Shown here piece after piece: positions 34,221 through 43,068 of a DNA stretch of 64,000 nt (within the stretch, counting starts at the first letter, position 1; the number at the start of each line of letters is the position of its first letter). The DNA is from Methanocella_A sp049676595 (lineage in GTDB: Archaea > Halobacteriota > Methanocellia > Methanocellales > Methanocellaceae): positions 3,534,001 through 3,598,000 of the forward strand of contig NZ_CP187259.1 of the NCBI RefSeq assembly GCF_049676595.1. Direction: 5' to 3'. The position numbers and the translations under genes were made by a program. The notes beneath the pieces are model-generated. The model ran no database searches. It worked only from the letters and a program-made list of their open reading frames with translations, and was not told where the DNA came from.

Positions 34221-35117
34221 TCAGTTTACTTCTCCCCGGCTCTCCGGCTGCCTTTTCTTACTCGCCGCCTGCAACGCCGCCCTAAAGTCGGCGTCCGTCA
34301 CGATGGCGTTGTCAATCCCCGTGGCAGAGATGTCCCCGTTTGCCGACGCCCTCCGGAAAGCGCCGAGGAAAGCGTTCCGCACAAGCAGCGCGAGGTCGGC
34401 ACCGGAGAAGCCGTCCGTAGCTGCTGCGATCCGGGAGAGGTCGACGCCCTCTAACGTCAGGCCCCGGGTCTGGAGCGCGAGGATGTTTTTCCGCTCCGCC
34501 AGGCCTGGCAGCCGGAACTCGATCTCCTCGACAAGGCAGCCTGCCTTGCGCATGGTCGGATCGACAGCTTCGGGGCTGGTCGAGACCACGACGACCACGA
34601 TCTTCTCGTCCCTGCCCAGCGTGTCGATAGCTTCGGCGATCTGCGCCGACTTCTTCCGGGAGAGCTCACTCGCCGGGCCGTAGCCGAAGCCGGCGAACTC
34701 CAGGTCGTCAATAACAATGAGAGATGGCGTGTTGGCCCTGGCCCTCGCCATCGTATCGGCCAGCAGGCGTCGGGAATCGTCGTCGCTCCGGGCCACCAGC
34801 TGCGGCCACCTGACAGTAAACAGCTTCAGGCCCGCGTCCGCCGCTAGCGCCCTGATCATCGTACTCTTGCCGGTGCCCGGCGGGCCGTGGACGATCACCA
34901 GCTTCGCCGGCCGAATGCCTTTCTCGCGCAGCGCTTCGCCGTACTTCAGGGGCAGCTCGATCGCCTCCCTCAGCCGGCGCAGTTCCTCTTTGTGGCCGCA
35001 GATGTCGGCGAGGCTGTGGGCGGGCATATTGTGTAACTTCGCAAGCTGGCCGGCGGACTCGACACCGGGCCGCAGCTTGCCTGAAAAGCTGTCTCCTTCA
35101 GAACCGGGCATGCTCAT
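34221..35117 (-). CDS. Single-domain AAA+ ATPase, degenerate Cdc48-like
   Basis: A 298-residue protein with one AAA module similar to Cdc48 D1/D2. Walker A GPPGTGKS is at residues 78-85. Walker B is LIVIDDLEF, with Asp-Asp where most have Asp-Glu, and the usual RPGRFD/arginine-finger region is replaced by MRKAGCLVEEIEF. The N-terminus is short and unlike the Cdc48 N-domain. It may hydrolyse ATP slowly or act as a partner subunit. It lies immediately downstream of the second cdc48 on the same strand. Confidence 0.82.
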   Translation of the reverse strand: MSMPGSEGDSFSGKLRPGVESAGQLAKLHNMPAHSLADICGHKEELRRLREAIELPLKYGEALREKGIRPAKLVIVHGPPGTGKSTMIRALAADAGLKLFTVRWPQLVARSDDDSRRLLADTMARARANTPSLIVIDDLEFAGFGYGPASELSRKKSAQIAEAIDTLGRDEKIVVVVVSTSPEAVDPTMRKAGCLVEEIEFRLPGLAERKNILALQTRGLTLEGVDLSRIAAATDGFSGADLALLVRNAFLGAFRRASANGDISATGIDNAIVTDADFRAALQAASKKRQPESRGEVN

Positions 35118-35238
35118 GGACTAACACCGGCAGAAAGATTTCGTTTTTGATATTAAATATCTATTCTTAGATTTTTGAAAGTACAGCGACGTTTGTGCTT
35201 TCGTAGCTAAAAAAAAGGAAGGGAAACGAGTACGCTTT

Positions 35239-37467
35239 TCACACGTACTCGTACGTCGGGAACGCCTTCTGGATATCCTTAGAGGTGCCGCCCTTGAAAT
35301 GCTCCCGGATGCTCTTGTAGTACCCGCTGATCATGTCGTTCATGGTCGGCTTTACTTTCTTTACCGCATCCTGGAAGTGGCGGAATCTGACCTCTTTGGC
35401 CTCGAAATTTTCCCTGAGGGCGAGCATGGCTGCTTCTCTGCAAATCGCCTCGAGGTCGCTGCCCACGTAGTTCTCGGTGAGGTCGGCAATCTGGCCCAGG
35501 TCGACGTCGGCTGCGAGCGGCATGTTGCGGGTGTGGATCTTCAGGATGCCGATCCGGCCCTCTTTGGAAGGGGCGCCCACGTATACCAGCCTGTCGAACC
35601 GGCCTGGCCGGAGGAGCGCGGGGTCGATGATGTCGGGCCTGTTGGAGGCGCCGATCACGACTACTCCCTCCAGCTCCACCAAGCCGTCGAGCTCGGTCAG
35701 GATCTGGTTGACGACCCTTTCCGAGACACGGCTGCCATCCTCTCCGCCGCCTCTGGCCGGCGCCAGCGCGTCCAGCTCGTCGAAGAAGATGATGCTGGGG
35801 CTGACCTGCCTGGCCTTGCGGAACGTTTCCCGGACGGCCTTCTCGGACTCGCCTACCCATTTGCTGAGCAGCTCCGGTCCCCGGATGTTGATGAAGTTGG
35901 CCTCCGACTCCCCGGCGACCGCCCTCGCGAGCAGCGTCTTGCCGGTTCCCGGGGGACCGTAGAGCACGATGCCTTTTGGCGGCCTGATGCCCATGTCCTT
36001 GAACTTCGCGGGGCTCTTGAGCGGCCACTCGATGGCTTCGACGATCTCCTGTTTCGCCTCGTCCAGGCCGCCGACGTCGCTCCACCGGGTGTTGGTCGGC
36101 TCCAGGAAGATCTCCCTCATGGCGGAGGGCTGCACGTCCTTGATCGCGGAGGCGAAGTCGTCGCCGGTGACCCGCATCTTCTCCAGGAACTCCCTTGGTA
36201 TTTCCTTGTCCAGGTCGAGCTCGGGCAGGTACCTCCGGAGGGCTTTCATAGCCGCTTCCTTGGATAATCCCGAGAGATCGGCGCCCACGAAGCCGTGGGT
36301 GATGGCCGACATGCGGTTCAGGTCGACATTTTCCAGCGGCATGCCGCGAGTGTGAATTTGCAGGATTTCCAGACGGTCGGTAGCGTCAGGCACCCCTATC
36401 TCGATTTCCCGGTCGAACCTGCCGGCCCTGCGCAGCGCCGGGTCGATGGCATCGAGCCGGTTAGTGGCTCCAATGACCACGACCTGGCCCCGCTCTTCGA
36501 GGCCGTCCATCATGGTGAGCAGCTGGGCGACTACCCTGCGCTCTACTTCGCCGGTGACCTCTTCCCGCTTGGGGGCGATGGAGTCCAGCTCGTCGATAAA
36601 GATGATCGAAGGCGAGGTGTCCCTGGCCTGCTCGAAGATCTCCCGCAGCCTCTGCTCCGATTCACCGTAGTACTTGGACATGATCTCCGGCCCGGCGATG
36701 GAGTAGAACTCCGCGCCGCACTCGTTGGCCACGGCTTTCGCCAGCAGCGTCTTGCCCGTGCCCGGCGGGCCGTGGAGCAGCACACCCTTTGGCGGATCAA
36801 TTCCTAACCGCTGGAAGAGCTCCGGGTGCTTCATGGGCAGCTCGATCATTTCCCTGACCCGCTGCACTTCTTCCCGGAGGCCGCCGATGTCCTCGTAGGT
36901 GATGCCAGTCGTCTTGTACTCCTCGTAGCCCCTGACAGGCTTGTCCCGGAGCTCGATCTCGGTGTTCTCGTTGATCAGTACGGGACCCTGAGGCTCGGCT
37001 TTCACCGCGATGAGGGGGATCGCCTGGTTGGAGAGCGTCCTGCCCATGAACGGGTTGGTCATGCTGCTCATCAGGGGCACTACGTCGCCCAACACGATGG
37101 GCCGCTTGAGCAGCTGGTGCTTGATCATTTCCACTGCGTTGCCGCTGAACTGGATGGCCGTGCCCTCGGGGGGTGCCAGCACCACGTGCTGCGCGTCCTT
37201 GACGGTGGCCTTGCGCACTTTAACGCGCTCGCCGATGCCTACGTCGGCGTTCTGCCGGGTGAAGCCGTCGATGCGGACCATCTCCTGGCCCCAGTCCTGC
37301 TTTTCGGCCCGCCAGACCTTTGCCACTGTCGTGCGCTTTCCCTCGATCTCGATGATGTCGCCGGGAGAAAGCTTCAGCTCCAGCAGGGTGTTGGGGTCGA
37401 TCCTCGCGATCCCCCTGCCGAAGTCGCTTGGCAGCGCCTTTGCAACTTTCAAATATAAGTCCTTCAT
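35239..37467 (-). CDS. Cdc48/VCP-type AAA+ ATPase, copy 2
   Basis: A 742-residue two-domain unfoldase like copy 1 but clearly diverged. The N-domain (1-190) contains GRGIARIDPNTL and IIEIEGKRTT; D1 Walker A GPPGTGKT is near residue 232 and Walker B IIFIDELDSIAP; D2 Walker A is near 505 and Walker B IIFFDELDALAP followed by an acidic Gly loop. The C-terminus ends TYEYV, so the penultimate residue is Tyr as in proteasome-docking HbYX tails, though the third-last residue is Glu. It has its own promoter region to the right. Confidence 0.95.
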   Translation of the reverse strand: MKDLYLKVAKALPSDFGRGIARIDPNTLLELKLSPGDIIEIEGKRTTVAKVWRAEKQDWGQEMVRIDGFTRQNADVGIGERVKVRKATVKDAQHVVLAPPEGTAIQFSGNAVEMIKHQLLKRPIVLGDVVPLMSSMTNPFMGRTLSNQAIPLIAVKAEPQGPVLINENTEIELRDKPVRGYEEYKTTGITYEDIGGLREEVQRVREMIELPMKHPELFQRLGIDPPKGVLLHGPPGTGKTLLAKAVANECGAEFYSIAGPEIMSKYYGESEQRLREIFEQARDTSPSIIFIDELDSIAPKREEVTGEVERRVVAQLLTMMDGLEERGQVVVIGATNRLDAIDPALRRAGRFDREIEIGVPDATDRLEILQIHTRGMPLENVDLNRMSAITHGFVGADLSGLSKEAAMKALRRYLPELDLDKEIPREFLEKMRVTGDDFASAIKDVQPSAMREIFLEPTNTRWSDVGGLDEAKQEIVEAIEWPLKSPAKFKDMGIRPPKGIVLYGPPGTGKTLLARAVAGESEANFINIRGPELLSKWVGESEKAVRETFRKARQVSPSIIFFDELDALAPARGGGEDGSRVSERVVNQILTELDGLVELEGVVVIGASNRPDIIDPALLRPGRFDRLVYVGAPSKEGRIGILKIHTRNMPLAADVDLGQIADLTENYVGSDLEAICREAAMLALRENFEAKEVRFRHFQDAVKKVKPTMNDMISGYYKSIREHFKGGTSKDIQKAFPTYEYV

Positions 37468-38000
37468 AAGATACCTCGTGTTATATGGATGATGAAATCG
37501 TGATCTCTGCAGCTTCCAAACAAAGTCCAGCCCCAGCGTAATTTATGGATATCGAATTATTTAACGTAGTTGGTGTACCTCATCAGGAAAGCTGGCAGCA
37601 TATTTTCGGCCGTGGCGGAGTGAGAAAAGCCGGGCTGCTAACCTTAAGTATTAGTTGTACGTACAAAAATTTTCTCGTCTTATAAGCGAGTACAGACAGC
37701 AGTGAGCCGTGGAACAGACGGTTATGGCGAGCCCGGCAGGAAGGCAAAGTATCCACGTGCTCTGGCAATACCCCGGTAAAAGTAGGGATTCCCTGCCGGA
37801 GAATCCTCACCAGGCGATTCCCTGCCAGAGTATCCACGCCGGAGAATCTCCGGCGTGGATTCCCCGCATAATATAGATAAAATTAGCTAGCTTACCTGCT
37901 TTCTAGGGCAGCCCCGGGATATGGCTTTCCCGGTGCTCACCGGCTTGTTGATCACATCACTAAAAATATATGCGCAAAGCGACTGATACTACTGGGAGCG
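37468..38000. other. Divergent intergenic region with repeats and a perfect palindrome
   Basis: Promoters for cdc48 copy 2 and larC are expected here; ACTAAAAATATATGC near 37960-37975 is TATA-like for larC. A 20-bp direct repeat GATTCCCTGCC(G/A)GAG(A/T)ATCC occurs at 37787 and 37816, followed by a perfect inverted repeat. No gene is supported. Confidence 0.5.
37833..37859. promoter_or_regulatory. Perfect 27-bp inverted repeat
   Basis: TCCACGCCGGAGA and TCTCCGGCGTGGA are exact complements separated by one base. The site is about 140 bp before larC and follows a direct repeat. It may be an operator or the tip of a small palindromic element. Confidence 0.55.
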
Positions 38001-39203
38001 TTGAGACTATTGAAGTGCCTGATCTTTGATCCTTATTGCGGCGCAAGCGAGCAGATGATCCTGGGAGCGCTGCTCGGCTGCGGAGCAGACGAATGGCGGG
38101 TGAAAAGCGCTGTGGAAGGCCTGTGCGGAGCGCCGCTCCGGGTAGAAGGCGACGGCGACGGCCAGGCGGTCAGGCTGGCTGTGATCAGCGAGCGTGACGC
38201 CAAAGTATGGCCGGGCTTCCTCACCGGGGAGGAAGCGCTGGGCAAGCTGAACGTGATGCACGAGAACCAGCCGATCAGAGTCGACGCCATGAACATCGTC
38301 CGGAAGATACTCGATGTCAGGGGCGGGGTGGGCAAGGACAGCCCGGGCATCAGCATCGGATCGATCGCCATGATCGCCGGCATATGTACTGCTTACGATG
38401 ATCTTGGCAGGCCCCAGGTCCGCTCGACTCCCGCGGCCATGGGCGGAGGGATGATCGATACCGAGTGCGGTAAAGTACCGGTGCCCCGGCCAGAGGTCAT
38501 GTCAGTGCTTAACGGCTCCAGGCTCATCACCCAGGGAGGGCCCTTCGACGGGGAACTGCTCACCCTCGAGGCTGCGGCCATCCTCTCCTACTACGTCGCC
38601 GAGTCCGGCCGGTACTACCCGGAGCACCGGCTGATATCGACAGGGTATGGCAAGGGCTACTTCGAGCTGCCTGTGCCCAATCTGCTGCGGGCGGTCCTGT
38701 GCGAAGTGGACGATGCTCTGATCGGGGACAGGATAGAACTGCTGGAGACCAACGTGGACGACGTCACCGGCGAAGTGCTCGGCAACCTGATCGAGGAGCT
38801 GCTCGCCATGGGCGCGAGGGACGTGAGCATCCTGCCGGCCACCATGAAGAAAGGCAGGAGCGGCCAGCTCATCAGGGTCGTGGCCAAGGCAGAAGACGGG
38901 CCGGCGCTGTCCCGCAGGATCATGCTGGAGACAGGCACCCTCGGCGTCCGGGTCATACCAGTCAAGCACCGGTATATCGCCCGGCGGGAGATCAAGGTCA
39001 TCAAGGTGCTCATCGAGAACAACGAGTACAACATGCGCTTCAAGGTCGCCTCCGACGCTAACGGCACGGTGCTGGACCTCTCGGTTGAGTACGAGGATGC
39101 CAAGATGATCGCCAGGGAGCTGGCCATCCCCCTGAAGACCGTGATGCGCAAGGCCGAGACCGAGGCGTGGCAGAAGTACGATGCCTCCGGCGATAAGCTT
39201 TAA
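38001..39203 (+). CDS. larC: LarC-type nickel insertion protein
   Basis: A 400-residue protein of the LarC (formerly DUF111) family, a CTP-dependent cyclometallase that inserts nickel into the pyridinium pincer cofactor of lactate racemase-like enzymes. The N-terminal FDPYCGASEQMILGALL corresponds to the family's conserved DPF.GASGDM-type start, and ETNVDDVTGEVLG and ILPATMKKGRSGQL mark the C-terminal domain. No larA, larB or larE is in the window. It has a TTG start; TTG 38001 or TTG 38010 are both possible, the second having better spacing from GGGAG. Confidence 0.88.
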   Translation: MRLLKCLIFDPYCGASEQMILGALLGCGADEWRVKSAVEGLCGAPLRVEGDGDGQAVRLAVISERDAKVWPGFLTGEEALGKLNVMHENQPIRVDAMNIVRKILDVRGGVGKDSPGISIGSIAMIAGICTAYDDLGRPQVRSTPAAMGGGMIDTECGKVPVPRPEVMSVLNGSRLITQGGPFDGELLTLEAAAILSYYVAESGRYYPEHRLISTGYGKGYFELPVPNLLRAVLCEVDDALIGDRIELLETNVDDVTGEVLGNLIEELLAMGARDVSILPATMKKGRSGQLIRVVAKAEDGPALSRRIMLETGTLGVRVIPVKHRYIARREIKVIKVLIENNEYNMRFKVASDANGTVLDLSVEYEDAKMIARELAIPLKTVMRKAETEAWQKYDASGDKL

Positions 39204-39301
39204 ACCGCTCACTTTTATGGGAACTTTTAACAAGTGCCTGAGCAGTGTGCGATTTAGCCCTTACATTGTCACCCGGGCAGAGTGACTATAAAAATAGTAT
39301 A

Positions 39302-39332
39302 GTCAGGCATCCGCCTGACCATCGCTCTTTTT
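39302..39332 (+). terminator. Hairpin plus T-run after larC
   Basis: GTCAGGC-ATCC-GCCTGAC is a perfect 7-bp stem with a tetraloop, followed by CATCGCTCTTTTTCC. It lies between the convergent larC and Gly/Cys-rich gene. Confidence 0.7.
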
Positions 39333-39343
39333 CCTTGCTCAGT

Positions 39344-39682
39344 TCAGCAGAACCCGAACGGGGAGCCGAAGCCACAGCCACCGAGACCGAGACCGCAGCC
39401 GCCGAGGCCCAGTCCGCACCCGCCGAAGCCGAGGCCGAAGGGAATACCGAAGCCACAGCCACCGAACGGAATGCCGCAGCCGCCGAAGCCGGCCGTGCCG
39501 AAGGTGCTGAAGCTGGTGGAGCTCTGGAAGTTGCTGGAGAAGCTCGTTCCCACACCACAGCCACCGAAGGGAATACCGAAGCCACAGCCACCGAACGGTC
39601 CGAAGAACGCGCCTGCCGGCACCGCGAGCGCGGCCAGCGACAGTGCGACAACAAGGACTAATGCAATTTTAGATAGTTTCAT
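39344..39682 (-). CDS. Secreted Gly/Cys/Phe repeat protein
   Basis: A 112-residue exported protein. The N-terminus is a clear signal peptide (MKLSKIALVLVVALSLAALA, cleaved near AGA). The mature part is built of repeats such as FGGCGFGIPFGGCG and GLGLGGCG, with a Ser/Thr/Phe patch (TSFSSNFQSSTSFSTFG) in the middle, and ends in Cys. Regularly spaced Cys in Gly-rich repeats suggests cross-linked surface material or metal binding. GGGGGAT precedes the ATG. The opposite-strand frame is a shadow of the repeats. Confidence 0.75.
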   Translation of the reverse strand: MKLSKIALVLVVALSLAALAVPAGAFFGPFGGCGFGIPFGGCGVGTSFSSNFQSSTSFSTFGTAGFGGCGIPFGGCGFGIPFGLGFGGCGLGLGGCGLGLGGCGFGSPFGFC

Positions 39683-39855
39683 CTTATCTTATCCCCCCAC
39701 ACTATAAACAGACTTGGGCCCGGATTTATTTATAGACTATTAACGATAATAACGCCTGGAACCCCTGCGAACCGTCCATTTCACCGAATGCTTGAAAATA
39801 CGGCTTTATTGCTTAAACTACCTGTAATTGTCATCCCAGAGCTCTGAACGGCCGC

Positions 39856-40890
39856 TCAACGGCCGTTCCTGAACTGCCTGGCGCACAGGAAGGCGAAGAA
39901 GGGGAGTGCCAGCACCCAGTAGTGCAGGTACTGCCGGATGACGAGGGTGAGGGCGAAGCCGACAGCGGAGAGCAGGAAATACTGCTCCAGAGCATCGAGC
40001 CGGCGGTCTTTGGCGACGCCGGCCAGCGCGAAGATTAGAAGGGAAGTGAACACGCTGGCCGCCATGGCAAGATTGGCGCATAGCATCAGCGGATCAGTTG
40101 TCCTGTAGCTCGTCACCGTTCCCATGTTTTCCTCAGTCAGGTATGTCGCCGCTACGCCGAAGCTCCAGTCGAGCGAAGCCACGCCGGCTTCGACGCCGTA
40201 GTGCAGGAAGATGGCCGCGAACATTAGTATTAACGGTACCAGGACGCCGGCCAGCAGTGCCGGCGTCTTTTTCAGGTCGCCGTTCCGCCACAGCAGGAAG
40301 GCCAGCAGCGGCACCGAGAGCAGCGCGTACTGCTTGAAGCCGATGGCGAGGCCTGCGCAGATGCCCGCCCAGAGGTAGTGCTTCTTTTCCGTGAATCCGG
40401 CTAGCCAGGTGGCGAGCAGGATGAAGGTGATGGTGAACGGCTCGGTCAGGATGAAGTAACCCTGGGCGAAGGCGATGTTGACGGTGAAGATCAGCCCCGC
40501 GAGGAAGCCGGAGAACCGGCCGTACAGGTCCCAGGCCATCTTCGTGACCAGGATGGCGCTGACCAGGTTGCAGAGGCCTACAAGGATGAGGCCGCCGAGG
40601 TACTTCTGGCCCAGTAGTGTGGGCAGCGACAGGGTGAAGAAGATCATCGGAGGCTTGGGATCCTGGAAGTCCAGGTAAGGTGTAGCACCCCGGACGATGA
40701 CGTCCGCCATAGCGTAGAACCTGGCCGTGTCATAGGTCGTCCACGCGCTGGTCATGAAGAGCGAAGAGGCCCCGACGATGGCGCCGATGATCAGCGTGAA
40801 GAGCAGTAGACAGCAGGCGAAGTACTGCCTGTCGGAAATGTTGAGCAGCCTGTCAGGCTGCTCCCGAGATACCCGGGCTTCTGCTCTCAT
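39856..40890 (-). CDS. GT-C-like polytopic membrane glycosyltransferase
   Basis: A 344-residue protein with eight or more membrane helices, similar in layout to lipid-sugar-dependent GT-C enzymes (PMT/ArnT-like). The first external loop has the acidic motif region TTYDTARFYAMADVIV followed by TPYLDFQDPKPPMIFF, where the Asp residues would be catalytic. It would glycosylate surface proteins or lipids from a polyprenyl-phosphate sugar. It is downstream of a paralogue of double length on the same strand, with a gap of 44 bp. Confidence 0.75.
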   Translation of the reverse strand: MRAEARVSREQPDRLLNISDRQYFACCLLLFTLIIGAIVGASSLFMTSAWTTYDTARFYAMADVIVRGATPYLDFQDPKPPMIFFTLSLPTLLGQKYLGGLILVGLCNLVSAILVTKMAWDLYGRFSGFLAGLIFTVNIAFAQGYFILTEPFTITFILLATWLAGFTEKKHYLWAGICAGLAIGFKQYALLSVPLLAFLLWRNGDLKKTPALLAGVLVPLILMFAAIFLHYGVEAGVASLDWSFGVAATYLTEENMGTVTSYRTTDPLMLCANLAMAASVFTSLLIFALAGVAKDRRLDALEQYFLLSAVGFALTLVIRQYLHYWVLALPFFAFLCARQFRNGR

Positions 40891-40934
40891 GTTAGCTCTC
40901 CAGACTGTAGCCAGAGCATTAGAGAAGCTATTGT

Positions 40935-42947
40935 TTAAGTTTTACGGTCTGCCCTCGCCCGCCGCAGCCGGACAGGAAACATAAAGGCTCCGGCGCAGGC
41001 CAGCGCGAGGAACGGGAGAGCCAGGTACCAGTAGTGGACGTACTGGCGGGCGAGGAGAGCGAGCAGCATCAGAACTCCCGCCAGCAGCATGCTCTCCTCG
41101 AAATGGCCCCGGGGCTGCTTTGCCAGCGCCATTGCGGCGGCCGGCAGGAGGATGGTAAGCAGGACTGCGCCCATGGCGAGGTTGAGCATGGCTATGAGCG
41201 GGTCCGGGACTACGTACCCGCCCTCGTGTGCGGTCAGCGGCAGCAGGCTGATGGTGATACCCCCGGGGACCGGCACTGCTCCGGGAATCAGCAGCACGGC
41301 GAGCGACGTGGCGGCCAGAGGCACTGCCACCGCACCTGCGATTATCAGCGGAATTCTCCTCGTATCCCCCCGCCGGAACGCCAGGAACGCCAGCGCGGGA
41401 AGGGCGAGGATGGCCAGCGGCTTAAGGGCGACCGCGGCCCCGAGGCACAGCCCGCACAGCAGGTACCGCACGATCGTGCCGCTAATGGCTCCGTACACCG
41501 ATGCGACGAGGAGCAGCACCGCGAGCGCGTCCGATACGTCGAGATATCCGAGGACCCAGGCGATACAGCAGGTAAACAAAGTCCCGGCCAGAAAGCCGGC
41601 TCGTCTGCCGTAGACGTCCGTGCCGATCTTCGTGAGGACGAGGGCGGCCAGGAGCAGCAGGCCGGCCGACAGGAGTATACCCCCAGCAGCGCTCTGCCCC
41701 GAGGAGGAGAGATCGAGGGCGGCCAGCGACGGCTCCGGGACGTGCTGCATATAGGGGCTGGTCGCCTTCAGCACGATGTCGGCCAGCCCGTAGAAACGCA
41801 TGATCTCCAGCGGCCGCCACAGGGCATCCACCAGGACGGCGCTCACCAGCGAGAACACGAGCAGGACGACGGCGTAGAGCACGCTTGCGCCGGCCAGAAA
41901 AGCCCGGTCGCTCAAGCCCTTTAAGAAGGAGATTGTCCGGCGGGGCGCATCGCCCGAGAGCCCGGAAGCGGCCAGCAGTATGAGGAAAGGCAGCGCCAGC
42001 GCCCAGTAGTGCAGAAACGGCCTGATGATCAGCGTGGCGGCAAAAGCGAGGCCGGCAAGGGTGAGAAATTCCTCCGCCAGAGAGAGCTTCCGATCTAGAA
42101 GCGCAGCGCCCGCAAGCAGGAGGAGCGGGCTGAAGAGGCTGACCCCGAGCACCAGCCATGCCAGCGCGATGATCGGGTCGTCGATCTTGTAGGCCGGCAC
42201 ACCTTCCACGTCGCCCTCCGTCACGTAGGAGCCGGCGACGCCGAAGCTCCAGTGCAGCGCCGCCTCGCCCAGCAGGGGACTCCGTAGACGAGCGAAGATC
42301 GCCCCGAACATGATCGCCAGCGGGATGATCACGCCTGCCATGTAGGGGAGGAAACCATAGTACTCTTTTTTCCGCCACATGAAGTATATGGAAAGAGGCA
42401 GCAGCAGTAGCGCATACTGCTTGAAGCCGATGGCGATCCCCGCAGAAATGCCTGCCAGCAAGTACTTTTTCAGGGGATGATCCGGGCCGCATATCAGGAA
42501 ATACGCCGACAGCAGGAGGAAAGTGACGGTGAAGGGCTCGGTGATGATGAAGTACCCTTCGGCCAGGGAGAAGTTGATCGCAAACAGCACGGCAGCTAGC
42601 AGGCCTGCCTTTCTCCCGTAGAGCTTCCAGCCCAGTAGAAGTATTAACACGACGCTGGCATAGTTGGCCATCCCTACAAGGACAAGCCCCCCTGCGAGCT
42701 TATGCCCGATGGTGAGAGGCAGAGTGAGCAGGAAGAAGATGAGCGGAGGCTTGGGATCGAGGTAATCGACATACGGCGTCCCTCCCCGCAGGATGACTTC
42801 CGCCATCTCGTAGAAGATCCGGGTATCCCCGACCTGCCAGACCCTGAGCGTAAATACGCCGGCGAGCACTGTGATCGCCGCGACGAGAAGGCCTGTCAGC
42901 ACCAGCGAGCCTATGAGATATTGCCGGTCGGAAATGCCGCCTTTCAC
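40935..42947 (-). CDS. Tandem-duplicated GT-C-like membrane protein
   Basis: A 670-residue protein formed by two copies of the membrane unit seen in the neighbouring 344-residue protein. The first half (about 1-335) keeps the loop VGDTRIFYEMAEVILRG and TPYVDYLDPKPPLIFF. The second half (about 345-670) keeps the helix pattern and the end LARQYVHYWYLALPFLAL, but its loop reads LEIMRFYGLADIVLKA and lacks the acidic DPKPP motif, so it may be a non-catalytic partner domain. The two genes are probably cotranscribed. Confidence 0.75.
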   Translation of the reverse strand: MKGGISDRQYLIGSLVLTGLLVAAITVLAGVFTLRVWQVGDTRIFYEMAEVILRGGTPYVDYLDPKPPLIFFLLTLPLTIGHKLAGGLVLVGMANYASVVLILLLGWKLYGRKAGLLAAVLFAINFSLAEGYFIITEPFTVTFLLLSAYFLICGPDHPLKKYLLAGISAGIAIGFKQYALLLLPLSIYFMWRKKEYYGFLPYMAGVIIPLAIMFGAIFARLRSPLLGEAALHWSFGVAGSYVTEGDVEGVPAYKIDDPIIALAWLVLGVSLFSPLLLLAGAALLDRKLSLAEEFLTLAGLAFAATLIIRPFLHYWALALPFLILLAASGLSGDAPRRTISFLKGLSDRAFLAGASVLYAVVLLVFSLVSAVLVDALWRPLEIMRFYGLADIVLKATSPYMQHVPEPSLAALDLSSSGQSAAGGILLSAGLLLLAALVLTKIGTDVYGRRAGFLAGTLFTCCIAWVLGYLDVSDALAVLLLVASVYGAISGTIVRYLLCGLCLGAAVALKPLAILALPALAFLAFRRGDTRRIPLIIAGAVAVPLAATSLAVLLIPGAVPVPGGITISLLPLTAHEGGYVVPDPLIAMLNLAMGAVLLTILLPAAAMALAKQPRGHFEESMLLAGVLMLLALLARQYVHYWYLALPFLALACAGAFMFPVRLRRARADRKT

Positions 42948-43068
42948 TCCAGATCCCTCACGAGTCTCATATCTTGCTCTTTATTCCCATAATAGGATTG
43001 CGATACGGTAATTACTGCCTGGCGGGGCATGGCAACGTTTATCGTGCTTCAGGAGCGAGTAAATTATA

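Noticed and set aside
39245..39661. Plus-strand Ala/Glu/Thr-rich frame
   Set aside because: Shadow of the Gly/Cys repeats on the minus strand, which has a signal peptide and ribosome site.
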